From Verrucomicrobiota bacterium (GTDB lineage Bacteria > Verrucomicrobiota > Verrucomicrobiia > JABWAM01): DNA of 43,479 nucleotides. Every line of letters begins with the position of its first letter. Position 1 is the first letter of the stretch. The notes under the pieces are model-generated. The model was given only the letters and a program-made list of their open reading frames with translations. It ran no database searches and was not told where the DNA came from. Below are positions 9,301-15,789 of this stretch, piece by piece. The DNA is taken from contig JABDCI010000011.1 of the NCBI GenBank assembly GCA_013288215.1, forward strand, positions 1-43,479, read 5' to 3'. A program made the position numbers and the translations under genes.

Positions 9301-11517
9301 AAGTCCCAGATATTTTTGGACCCTCGCATCGGTGTTTTGGGCATTTTGAACGAGCCAGGTGAAGGATTCCTGCGGATTTTTCGGCGCTCCCCTGCCATCA
9401 AAAAGATGCAAACCGAGAGCAACCTGCGCGTCGGGCATTTTTTGTTGGGCGGCTTCACGAAACCATCGGACGGCTTCGGTCGCATTCGTCGCAAAACCTT
9501 CCCCGGCGTCGTAGCATCGCGCCACGCGCAGCTCGCATGCCGCATCCCCTTGTTCCGCGCCTTTGAGGAGAAAGGGGGCAGCCGCGGCCGCATTTTTGCT
9601 CATGCCTGTTCCATCGTAAAGCCGGACACCGGCGATGACCTGGGCTTCCGGGCGGCCGCGCTCTGCGGCTTTGATGAACCATCGCAAAGCTTTCGTTGGA
9701 TTTTTCTCGACGATGCGGCCGTTCTCGTAACATAGAGCGATTTCCCATGCCATGCGTTCGTCCCCTTGCTCGGCGGCGCGCTCCCGCCAGAAGTGCGCCA
9801 TTCGGGGATTTGGGTCTACGCCTCGCCCCGCTTCATAGCAACGGGCGAGTTCGAGCTGAGCCTCCATGCTTCCTTGATTCGCAGCACGCCGAAACCATCC
9901 GAGCGCAAAGCCTTGATTCGGGCTCGTGCCGATGCCTCGCGCATAACAATCGCCCAGGCGATATTGCGCATGTGCTTCTCCCTGATCGGCAGCGCGCTGA
10001 TAAGCATGAAAGGCTTGCGTAAGATCCCGAGGAACGCCGATGCCATTTTCGTAACAATAACCAAGGTAACCGTTGGCATAAAATTCTTTTTGCTGCGCGG
10101 CGCGCTGCAGCCACTGAATGGCGATCGCGGAATTTTTTTCGATTCCGGTTCCCTCGGCATAGTGCTGGGCAAGCTCCACTTCCGCCTTGCCATGGTTTTG
10201 CATGGCGGCCTTTCGGAAATAGTAAACGGCTTCGTCAGGATTTGGAAGGGTCCCCCAGCCATGATCCAGGCAAAGCGCCGTGCGATATTGGGCCGTGATA
10301 TCGCCCTGATCCGCCGCCTTTTTTAGCCAAATGAAGGCTTCTTTTTCATCCTTGGCGGCGCCCACGCCATCCTGCAGATGGCATCCGACGATGGATTGTG
10401 CTGGAGCGAGTCCCTGTTCTGCGGCTTTGCGGAACCAAAGCATTGCTTGGACAAAATTTCGTGGCACGCCCACTCCGTTTTCGTAGCACATGCCCAACAG
10501 ATATTGGGCGCCGGCATGTTCGTGATTCGCTGCCTTTTGAAACCATTGGACCGCCTCTTCATGATCCTGTGATTCGCCGATCCCGTGTTCGTAACAAAAG
10601 CCGATGCGGAATTCTGCTTCCGGCAATCCTTGTGACGCGGCTCGTTGATACCATTTGACCGCTTCCTTAGGAATCTTTGCGAATCCAGATCCTTCCTCGT
10701 AGCAGAGTCCAATTTGAAGTGCGGCTGAGGCGTCGCCTTGCGCGACCGCGCGCTGATACCAAGTCACGGCGATGCCTTCGTTTTTCACGATGCCCTTGCC
10801 AAATTGAAAGCAGCGGCCTAATTCCACCTGTGCCGTGGCGTCGCCTTGTTCCGCGGCCTTTTGCAGCCAGTGGACGGCGTCGCTTTCCGACACGTCCGTG
10901 CCCTTGCCGTCCTGGAAACAGTGTGCCAGAGCAAGCTGGGCTCTCGCCACACCCTGCTCGGCAGCGTGAGTGTAAAACTCGAAAGCCTTGAGTTGATCCT
11001 GCGGCATACCCAAGCCTTGGTCCGCACATTGGCCCAAATAAAACAAAGCGAGGGGCTCGCCCTGTTCCGCCGCTTTTTCGAAGAAACTCACTGCTTCATC
11101 CGCTTGAGGTTCACTCCCTGCGCCGTGCAAGAGCAGCGCGCCGGCGCTGCATTGTGCCTTGGCTTGGCCCTGCTCTGCGGCCTTGCGATACCAATGCAAC
11201 GCCGTCTTCAAGTTTTTTTCGGTTCCAACTCCAAACTCGTAACAAATGGCAAGATTGTATTGTGCTGCGAAATCACCCTGAGCCGCCGCCTTTTGAAACC
11301 AGAGGACCGCTTTCGCGGGATTTTTATCGACTAAATTGCCCGTATAATACGCCTGGCCAAAGGCGTTTTGGGCTTGAGGATCGCCCGCTTCGGCAGAAGC
11401 ACGAAGCTCTTTCAACGAAATTTTAGACCAGTCGCGGGCTCCCCAAACCGAGGAGTGGCCCATGGCAATTAAGAATATCAAAACAAGGCTTGCAAAACGC
11501 AAGCTTGTCTTTTTCAT
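6328..11517 (-). CDS. Giant exported Sel1-repeat protein (46 repeats)
   Basis: This 1729-residue protein starts with a signal peptide (MKKTSLRFASLVLIFL, ending near VWGA), followed from residue 49 by 46 consecutive Sel1-like repeats and a 33-residue helical tail. Forty-two repeats are exactly 36 residues; the others are 34, 32, 33 and 37. Typical units read AQYLLGMCYENGVGV...AMLWFRKAAEQG. Sel1 repeats form alpha/alpha solenoids that scaffold protein or peptidoglycan-linked complexes. Cysteine occupies repeat position 8 in 25 of 46 units. Units 25-32 and 33-40 are duplicates as a block. The frame is open to an ATG at 11565, but the signal peptide begins at 11517, with a weak AAAGAG upstream. 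Likely periplasmic or surface-located; the partner is unknown. It converges with the Amuc_1099-like gene. Confidence 0.85.
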   Translation of the reverse strand: MKKTSLRFASLVLIFLIAMGHSSVWGARDWSKISLKELRASAEAGDPQAQNAFGQAYYTGNLVDKNPAKAVLWFQKAAAQGDFAAQYNLAICYEFGVGTEKNLKTALHWYRKAAEQGQAKAQCSAGALLLHGAGSEPQADEAVSFFEKAAEQGEPLALFYLGQCADQGLGMPQDQLKAFEFYTHAAEQGVARAQLALAHCFQDGKGTDVSESDAVHWLQKAAEQGDATAQVELGRCFQFGKGIVKNEGIAVTWYQRAVAQGDASAALQIGLCYEEGSGFAKIPKEAVKWYQRAASQGLPEAEFRIGFCYEHGIGESQDHEEAVQWFQKAANHEHAGAQYLLGMCYENGVGVPRNFVQAMLWFRKAAEQGLAPAQSIVGCHLQDGVGAAKDEKEAFIWLKKAADQGDITAQYRTALCLDHGWGTLPNPDEAVYYFRKAAMQNHGKAEVELAQHYAEGTGIEKNSAIAIQWLQRAAQQKEFYANGYLGYCYENGIGVPRDLTQAFHAYQRAADQGEAHAQYRLGDCYARGIGTSPNQGFALGWFRRAANQGSMEAQLELARCYEAGRGVDPNPRMAHFWRERAAEQGDERMAWEIALCYENGRIVEKNPTKALRWFIKAAERGRPEAQVIAGVRLYDGTGMSKNAAAAAPFLLKGAEQGDAACELRVARCYDAGEGFATNATEAVRWFREAAQQKMPDAQVALGLHLFDGRGAPKNPQESFTWLVQNAQNTDARVQKYLGLCYKNGWGTPEDPAKAFSCLKTAAEKGDHDAQWTLAQYYDEGYGTPVDPSKAVLWLRKVAETGHAEAQYRLAQHLESGSKKDPEQVLKWLFEAANHGITDAQAELGHRYFFGEGVSKDPARAVPWLREAAEQHHVESMYLLALCEDQGLGTDKNPTLAVPLLQSAAEAGYLQSQTLLAQHFLTGSGIDKNPALAFKWLFTAAQRDDPAAFFDLAECYDQGLGTDKNPEEAMHWHLKAALQGNHKAAMIVAQHYFDGEGAPKDLAEAFKWWNTAARDGDAKAAYQVALCYDAGDGVDKNASEAEKWYKTAALHGAVLAELALGQRYFQSERPAEAIPWFQKAAEQNQAEAQYLLGVAYATGRGVNKQPTEAFLWLLKAAEQHHPLAQAALGRCYAEGDGVKKDLTQAIFWLRKAAERNDPSSCLLLAQCLESNDIPVKNSVEAVQWYQHAAEAGIVEAQTALAEHFLAGTGTEKNAALAFKWFTEGARRDDPSAAFELAECYVAGVGTEKDSHTAAHWYLKAAQQGNLKAAPIIARCYEDGDGVDKDPVEAVKWWDSAARSGDASSAYQLARHLNAGNGIEKNSVEAEKWYQVAALHGSVPAQSELGQIYFENDGQLQQAIHLLEMAAAQNDAKAQYLLGTAYASGRGVKQQATIAFPLLLKAAEQNHLLAQAAVGRCYYEGEGVKKDTAQALPWLRKAAEHNDAPSCYLLACCLDLGEGVAKNSVEAAVWYQRAAEQGIVAAQSVLGYFYSEGIGVAKDPREAARWFKLAAEQGDANAACNLGISYKYGLGLKADSAKAKEYLMQGAERGNALAQATLGVMYQTGDHVEKNPELAFKWLSKGAEQGNVTAEQALAMCYAVGEGVEPNLNAAFEWFQRAAQQGDVNAAYNLACCFDGGQGAARDPSEAARWYLKAAEKGHVLAQRNLGLLYEQGLGVLKDYVEAYKWYTLSAAGGKDVAASNREELAQKMTPEQITKAQQLAQVVLDQMRGK
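7081..8787 (-). repeat. Tandem duplication of an eight-unit Sel1 block inside the giant protein gene
   Basis: Units 25-32 (7936-8787) and units 33-40 (7081-7935) match unit by unit. Pairs include AFKWLFTAAQRDDPA / AFKWFTEGARRDDPS, AEKWYKTAALHGAVL / AEKWYQVAALHGSVP and AQYLLGVAYATGRGV / AQYLLGTAYASGRGV. The fifth unit of each block is shortened (32 and 33 residues), which fixes the register. Units 23-24 also resemble 31-32, so the period-eight relation may reach further upstream. Confidence 0.8.
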
Positions 11518-11645
11518 CAAACTCTTTTTGCGGAGGAAATACCACGGCTTTGGCAATCTGCCCATTCATAAAATACATCGTCCAAAAACAGGCTAAACTG
11601 AGGGAAAAAGGACCGTCCGGCGAGTTGAATGGAAGCAAAAAAACC

Positions 11646-12221
11646 TCAGGATTTTTTGGCCTCGACATCGATCTCGATCTCGACGTCGTCACCCACAGCG
11701 GGCGCGCCGGTTGTGATCCCGAAATCCGAGCGCTTCAACGTGCCGCGAACTTCCCATCCGGAAATCTGGGAGCCCTGCATCCCGGGGCCGAAACCGGTGT
11801 TTTGAACTTGGAGCGTGACGGATTTCGTCACGCCGTGCAGGGCGAGATCTCCAACCACTTCGAAGGTGTCATTGCCAAGAGCCTTCCATGACTTGCTGAC
11901 GAAGGTCATTTTCGGAAATTTGACGGCGTCGAAAAAGTCGGGGCTGCGCAAATGGTTGTCGCGTTTCTGCTGGTTCGTATCCACGCTTGCGACGTCGATG
12001 GAAGCTGTCACTTCGTTTTTTTCGGGCGCCTCACGATCGACGGTGATCGTGCTCTCAAATTTTTGGAAACAGCCCGTCACCTTGCTAAAAAAGTGTTTGA
12101 TGCGGAACTGAACGGAAGAATGCGCAGGATCGGCGATGTAGGTTTCAGGAGCCGCCTGAAGGGGGAGGGCATTAAGGAGGATCAACAACGCAAGAGGGCG
12201 GGCATCACGAAGTGCAAACAT
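11646..12221 (-). CDS. YceI family periplasmic lipid-binding-like protein
   Basis: This is a 191-residue protein with an N-terminal signal peptide (LALLILLNALPLQA, cleaved near residue 24), followed by a full YceI domain. The domain signature is visible in YIADPAHSSVQFRIKHFF, the central SIDVASVDTNQQKRDNHLRS, FPKMTFVSKS and the closing beta strands GDLALHGVTKSVTLQV. YceI proteins are lipocalin-like barrels that bind long isoprenoid or similar lipids in the periplasm; their exact role is unclear. The ATG at 12221 is preceded by AAGGAA at good spacing. It is followed 128 bases downstream by the Sel1 giant on the same strand. Confidence 0.9.
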   Translation of the reverse strand: MFALRDARPLALLILLNALPLQAAPETYIADPAHSSVQFRIKHFFSKVTGCFQKFESTITVDREAPEKNEVTASIDVASVDTNQQKRDNHLRSPDFFDAVKFPKMTFVSKSWKALGNDTFEVVGDLALHGVTKSVTLQVQNTGFGPGMQGSQISGWEVRGTLKRSDFGITTGAPAVGDDVEIEIDVEAKKS

Positions 12222-12332
12222 AGAAATTCCTTTTTTGATGATTGCGGGAAGTGTAGTGCAATTCCGAGAAAATTCAATAAGCGCATGAATAGGGATTGAT
12301 CCAATGAAAGAGGTGCGTCATTTTTCCGGCTC

Positions 12333-12845
12333 ATGAAACTTGCACCGCATGCCGTTTTGAATGTTGTCTTGGTTCTCTGTTCGGTCATGCCACTTGCCGC
12401 CGAGGTGCCTGCGTTTTCGCCGTGGATTGGAAAGTGGGAAGGAGAAATGAAGGTTTATTCCGCCACTGGCGACTGCCTTGATACGCTCAAGATCTTCATC
12501 GTTTCGGAACCCAACAAGAGTCATGCCAATGGCTTGCAAAAGCTTTTCATGACGATGCAGACGAATAATGGGTTTCAAGAAAAACAGCTTGGTTTTTATC
12601 TCCTGGACTCTGTCGGGTTGCGCCGGATTTTGAAGACGGAAACCGGCGATCCCATCAGCGATCTGCGCGGGCGCGTACTCGCTCCGGGCAAAATTTACTG
12701 GTACGATATCGATCGGGACGGAGTTTTGCGCGAGGCCTACATCGAGACCATTGATGACAATACCGCCCACGTCGAAGGTTTTCGGTGGGATGGCCAACGC
12801 AGTGGCAGTTATCGCATCGTCGAAGGACGCTACCATCGCAAATAA
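12333..12845 (+). CDS. Small secreted protein of unknown function
   Basis: This 170-residue protein has a signal peptide (VLNVVLVLCSVMPLAA, cleavage near residue 23). The mature part is beta-rich and begins FSPWIGKWEGEMKVYSATGD, a WxGxWxG-like opening seen in many small secreted lipocalin-like or DUF1579-like barrels. It ends GSYRIVEGRYHRK. I cannot name the family with confidence. It is divergent from yceI (111-bp gap) and convergent with the NYN protein gene. Lipocalin-like shape is an inference from the strand pattern only. Confidence 0.6.
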   Translation: MKLAPHAVLNVVLVLCSVMPLAAEVPAFSPWIGKWEGEMKVYSATGDCLDTLKIFIVSEPNKSHANGLQKLFMTMQTNNGFQEKQLGFYLLDSVGLRRILKTETGDPISDLRGRVLAPGKIYWYDIDRDGVLREAYIETIDDNTAHVEGFRWDGQRSGSYRIVEGRYHRK

Positions 12846-12868
12846 GCCGAGGCTCTGAAGCGTGAAAC

Positions 12869-12910
12869 ATCAAACTTTCCCTCGAACCTTCGATTTTTTT
12901 TTAGTTTGAT
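12869..12910. terminator. Possible shared terminator between convergent genes
   Basis: ATCAAACT (12869-12876) and AGTTTGAT (12903-12910) are inverted copies. The interval contains a small TCGA/TCGA hairpin followed by a run of T (12894-12902). The right arm overlaps the last codons of the minus-strand NYN gene. It is plausible as a terminator for the plus-strand gene ending at 12845. Confidence 0.35.
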
Positions 12911-13368
12911 CGACGTCGGCCAAAGGATTGGTTTCGCAGCGCCAATCCTTCGAGCGCCTTATCCAGACTGTCCAATTCCGCTTGAACGAGCGCATGGAAA
13001 CCATCCGCGGAAAGGCTGTGGGCGCCGCAGCTTTCGACCAAGTTTTGTTCGGCGTAATCGTCCGTTGCCACCAGAAATTGCTGGGGATGGGCGCTTTGGC
13101 CCACCAGACGCTCGATCACGGCGTCCGCAGTCTGCCCGTCCTTCGAATAAATAATTTGCACTTGTGTGCGAATGCCGTCTCCGCCCCGGGGAATGGAGCG
13201 GCCGTCAAATACCACCGTTATTTTTCCACCCCGACAGTCTTGAAACTGCGTCATAAGATGGATCAGGGCCTGACGGGCCGCTGCGAGACTCTTCCGGAGA
13301 AGGGGGCGAAATTCCGGCCATTGATGAAGGATGCTGTAGCCGTCGACGAGGATATGTTCGTCTGCCAT
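12901..13368 (-). CDS. YacP-type NYN domain RNase-like protein
   Basis: This is a 155-residue cytoplasmic protein of the YacP/NYN (PIN-like) family. The acidic active-site residues are in place: ILVDGYSILH near the N-terminus, KITVVFDGRS in the middle and VATDDYAEQN later. It also has the family pattern GQTADAVIERL for the helix after the second strand. Bacillus YacP (Rae1) is a ribosome-associated endoribonuclease; whether this homolog works the same way is inference. The start at 13368 has AGGG at suitable spacing. It is transcribed divergently from the amidase gene. Confidence 0.8.
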   Translation of the reverse strand: MADEHILVDGYSILHQWPEFRPLLRKSLAAARQALIHLMTQFQDCRGGKITVVFDGRSIPRGGDGIRTQVQIIYSKDGQTADAVIERLVGQSAHPQQFLVATDDYAEQNLVESCGAHSLSADGFHALVQAELDSLDKALEGLALRNQSFGRRRSN

Positions 13369-13478
13369 GAAACCCTAATGTCGGTCGGCGTCTTTTCAAA
13401 CGCAAGCATTCGAAACATGTTTTTTAGGTTGTTAAAACGAGCGAACTCGCCTTCTATCCAGCTTAACGCTAAGAGCTT

Positions 13479-14420
13479 ATGAGTCTTTGTTTCTTTGTCA
13501 GCAGATTTTCGTGGAAACACGTCGGCTTACTGGTCGTTCTCTTTTTCGCGGCGGTTTATCTTTCCGGTTGTGCGACGACAAATACCGCGGGCGATTCACC
13601 GATTGGGCCTGTGTATGGCGTTCTGCTTGATCCCGGGCATGGAGGCGAACCTGAGGAGGCTGCAACACAAAACAACGAACGATTCAATGGCTTGGGCAAG
13701 TGGGAGAAACAGGGATATCGCGAGGAATGTTACGGTGCCATCAGCGGCAACGGTTGCATGGAAAAGACCGCCACTCTCGCAGTCGCAAAAAAAGTAAAGG
13801 CGCTTCTTGAGCATCAAGATTTTCCAGTGGCAATGACGCGCTCGACGGATACGTATGTTTCCTTGAATGACCGGATTGCCAAGGCGATGTCGCCGGAATA
13901 TCACGACTGGATCATGGTAAGCATCCACTTCAATCGCAGCACCGACAAACAGCAGGCGACGAGCCTTCGCCAAAAATATCAGGCCCCGCGAGGATTCGAA
14001 ATTTATGTGCTTCCCGGAGAAGGTCAGCGTTCCACGATGGGATCGAACGCGCCGGGTTGCATGGATACCGTAAACTCCACGCGCAGCGGCAATATGCTCC
14101 TGGCGCGGAGCATGGAAATCCGGCTGAGCGAAATTCCCGGCATTCGCGACCGCGGCATCAGGAGCGCCTGGTTTGTGGTTCTGCGTGGCAGTCCAATGCC
14201 GAGCGTGTTGATCGAGGGGGGATTCATGTCGAATCCCAGTGAAGGTTCCCTTATTTCTTCCGATGATTATCAGCAAAAACTGGCGCGTGCCATCGTGGCG
14301 GGCATCAACGATTATCGGGCTCACACGACGACTTTTGCGCATGCGGATGCGATTCTCCGAAAGCCAAGCATTACCGCCTCGAAGTCGTTGGATTCTGATT
14401 ACCTGATGACGGCGCACTAG
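13479..14420 (+). CDS. N-acetylmuramoyl-L-alanine amidase, lipoprotein (Amidase_3)
   Basis: This 313-residue zinc amidase cleaves the bond between MurNAc and the stem peptide of peptidoglycan. The N-terminus is a lipoprotein signal with lipobox LSGC (Cys31), so it is probably membrane-anchored on the periplasmic side. Zinc ligands are visible: H54 in DPGHGG, E95 in CMEKTATL and H151 in SIHFN; the catalytic Glu is E246 in VLIEGGFMSN. The H54-E95 distance of 41 residues is much longer than the usual 12-16, because of an insert (about 57-93) with cysteines 84 and 93. A second insert follows SIHFN. The last 50 bases overlap the end of the convergent nucleotidyltransferase gene. Confidence 0.88.
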   Translation: MSLCFFVSRFSWKHVGLLVVLFFAAVYLSGCATTNTAGDSPIGPVYGVLLDPGHGGEPEEAATQNNERFNGLGKWEKQGYREECYGAISGNGCMEKTATLAVAKKVKALLEHQDFPVAMTRSTDTYVSLNDRIAKAMSPEYHDWIMVSIHFNRSTDKQQATSLRQKYQAPRGFEIYVLPGEGQRSTMGSNAPGCMDTVNSTRSGNMLLARSMEIRLSEIPGIRDRGIRSAWFVVLRGSPMPSVLIEGGFMSNPSEGSLISSDDYQQKLARAIVAGINDYRAHTTTFAHADAILRKPSITASKSLDSDYLMTAH

Positions 14421-15135
14421 GCCCTTGAGGCCCGCTCACTCGCGCGTATTCATCCACCGTTCCCACGTCAGACCATCGTCCTTCGTCGACAACCGCACCT
14501 CCGACAGGCAATCCCTGGCGAATCAGGTCGAGATAGATGGGGATGATCGATTTCACCTCCACACGTGGAATATATTGAAAAATGGCCGGTTCGACCAGGT
14601 GGATGCCAGTAAAAAGAAAGTCACCGTTGCGTCCAGTGCCAAGCATGCCCCGGATGTCCACAATGCGGCTGTCGGTGTCAATCGCCACATGGCGGGGTTC
14701 CTGCGTGCTGCGGAGCACCATTGTGACAAGATTTTTTTGACGCGTGTGATGGGTCCACGCCTTGACGAGAGGCAGATCGGTGAGAATATCCCCATTGTAG
14801 ATCCAGAACGTACCGCTATGTTCGAGGAAATCCTGAACGTTTTTGAGTCCGCCACCCGTGTCCAGGAGCACGGGTTCGTGCCGGAAAGAGAGGTGAAGAT
14901 TTTCGAATCGGAAATCGGGAAAAGCTTCCGCCCAGCGATGCGCGGCATGGTGTGTGTTAATGATCGTTTCGCGCACGCCTACACTTGAAAGATGACGCAA
15001 CGCATGAGTCACGAGCGGCGTCCCGCCAATCGGAACAAGCGGTTTCGGAAGATTTTCTGTGAGAGGCCGCAGCCGTGTGCCGAGCCCCGCTCCGAGCACG
15101 AAGGCTCGAGTGGGCATGGAAGAAGGATCAGGCAT
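14371..15135 (-). CDS. Sugar-1-phosphate nucleotidyltransferase (MurU/RfbA-like)
   Basis: This 254-residue nucleotidyltransferase (NTP_transferase fold) has the nucleotide-binding signature GAGLGTRLRPLTENLPKP at residues 15-32 and a metal-binding Asp in IYNGDIL. It lacks a C-terminal left-handed helix domain, which fits short enzymes such as MurU (MurNAc-1-phosphate uridylyltransferase) or mannose-1-phosphate guanylyltransferases. The neighbouring amidase makes a wall-recycling MurU role attractive, but no AmgK kinase gene is next to it, so the substrate is unproven. The last 20 residues are Ser/Pro/Gly-rich and overlap the end of the amidase gene. An in-frame ATG at 15117 is an alternative start. 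Confidence 0.82.
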   Translation of the reverse strand: MPDPSSMPTRAFVLGAGLGTRLRPLTENLPKPLVPIGGTPLVTHALRHLSSVGVRETIINTHHAAHRWAEAFPDFRFENLHLSFRHEPVLLDTGGGLKNVQDFLEHSGTFWIYNGDILTDLPLVKAWTHHTRQKNLVTMVLRSTQEPRHVAIDTDSRIVDIRGMLGTGRNGDFLFTGIHLVEPAIFQYIPRVEVKSIIPIYLDLIRQGLPVGGAVVDEGRWSDVGTVDEYARVSGPQGPSAPSSGNQNPTTSRR

Positions 15136-15263
15136 GATGGTGCGCGCAGCAGCGGCTTGGGACCATGTTACTCATCGGACGGCGACTGGCAAACGTTTTG
15201 GTTTCGAGTTTCAAATTTCATCGCTTTTTTCGCGCAAAAAGCATCTACTGTCCGCAATTCCAT

Positions 15264-15749
15264 ATGGGCGCCCAATATTATCTCTATGTCGATCAGCAAT
15301 ATGGTCCCTATAATCTCGAATCCATCCAAGCGTATGTCCGGGAAGGCAGAGTGATCGCGGAGAGCTGGATGCATTGCGAAGGCGAAACCCGGGATTGGAC
15401 TCGCGCCGTCGAAGTCGCAAGCCTTAAAATATTATTTCAAAAGTCGAACGCAGCATCTCCGGTCGTCGCATCGCAGGGACTCGCCAGCCGGCTGAAAAAA
15501 GCCAGTGAGTCTCATCCTGAGGGACAACAAGGCGAAGGTACGATGCTCGTGGCCCCATCCTCTGCCGCTGGCGTTCGAATGATGCCGACCGTGCTGCCGA
15601 GCGCGCCGCTTTCCGATATTGCTGGGGCAAAAGCCCCGGCGACTTCAATTTCCGCGCCTGTGTCGACCGCTGAACCTAAAGCGCTCAAACAAAGCATGTT
15701 CATCACGCTGGTTTCGAAATTTAAAAATTTATTCAAGCGGAAGAAGTGA
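15264..15749 (+). CDS. GYF-domain protein with basic C-terminal tail
   Basis: This is a 161-residue protein. Residues 1-55 form a GYF_2-type domain (YYLYVDQQYGPYNLESIQAY, then WMHCEGETRDWTRA), a small module that in other proteins binds proline-rich peptides. After it comes a low-complexity Ala/Ser/Pro linker and a short hydrophobic-basic end (LVSKFKNLFKRKK) that could lie on the membrane. The frame opens at 15165, but the GYF domain begins exactly at the ATG at 15264. The next gene starts 40 bases downstream on the same strand, so the two are probably co-transcribed. Partner unknown. Confidence 0.72.
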   Translation: MGAQYYLYVDQQYGPYNLESIQAYVREGRVIAESWMHCEGETRDWTRAVEVASLKILFQKSNAASPVVASQGLASRLKKASESHPEGQQGEGTMLVAPSSAAGVRMMPTVLPSAPLSDIAGAKAPATSISAPVSTAEPKALKQSMFITLVSKFKNLFKRKK

Positions 15750-15789
15750 TTCGGGTGCGGTTACGGGCGAGGTTCAAGCAAGAGGCTGC

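Noticed and set aside
7201..9735. Long plus-strand open frame (844 codons) opposite the Sel1 gene
   Set aside because: It is antisense to a highly repetitive coding region whose codon bias keeps the opposite frame open. The translation shows only the same period-36 pattern read backwards, with no domain or start signal.
11518..11565. Upstream ATG at 11565 for the Sel1 protein
   Set aside because: It would place 16 basic and aromatic residues before a normal signal peptide that starts at 11517.
14425..14988. Plus-strand 187-codon open frame after the amidase gene
   Set aside because: It is antisense to the nucleotidyltransferase, whose signature motifs are unambiguous.
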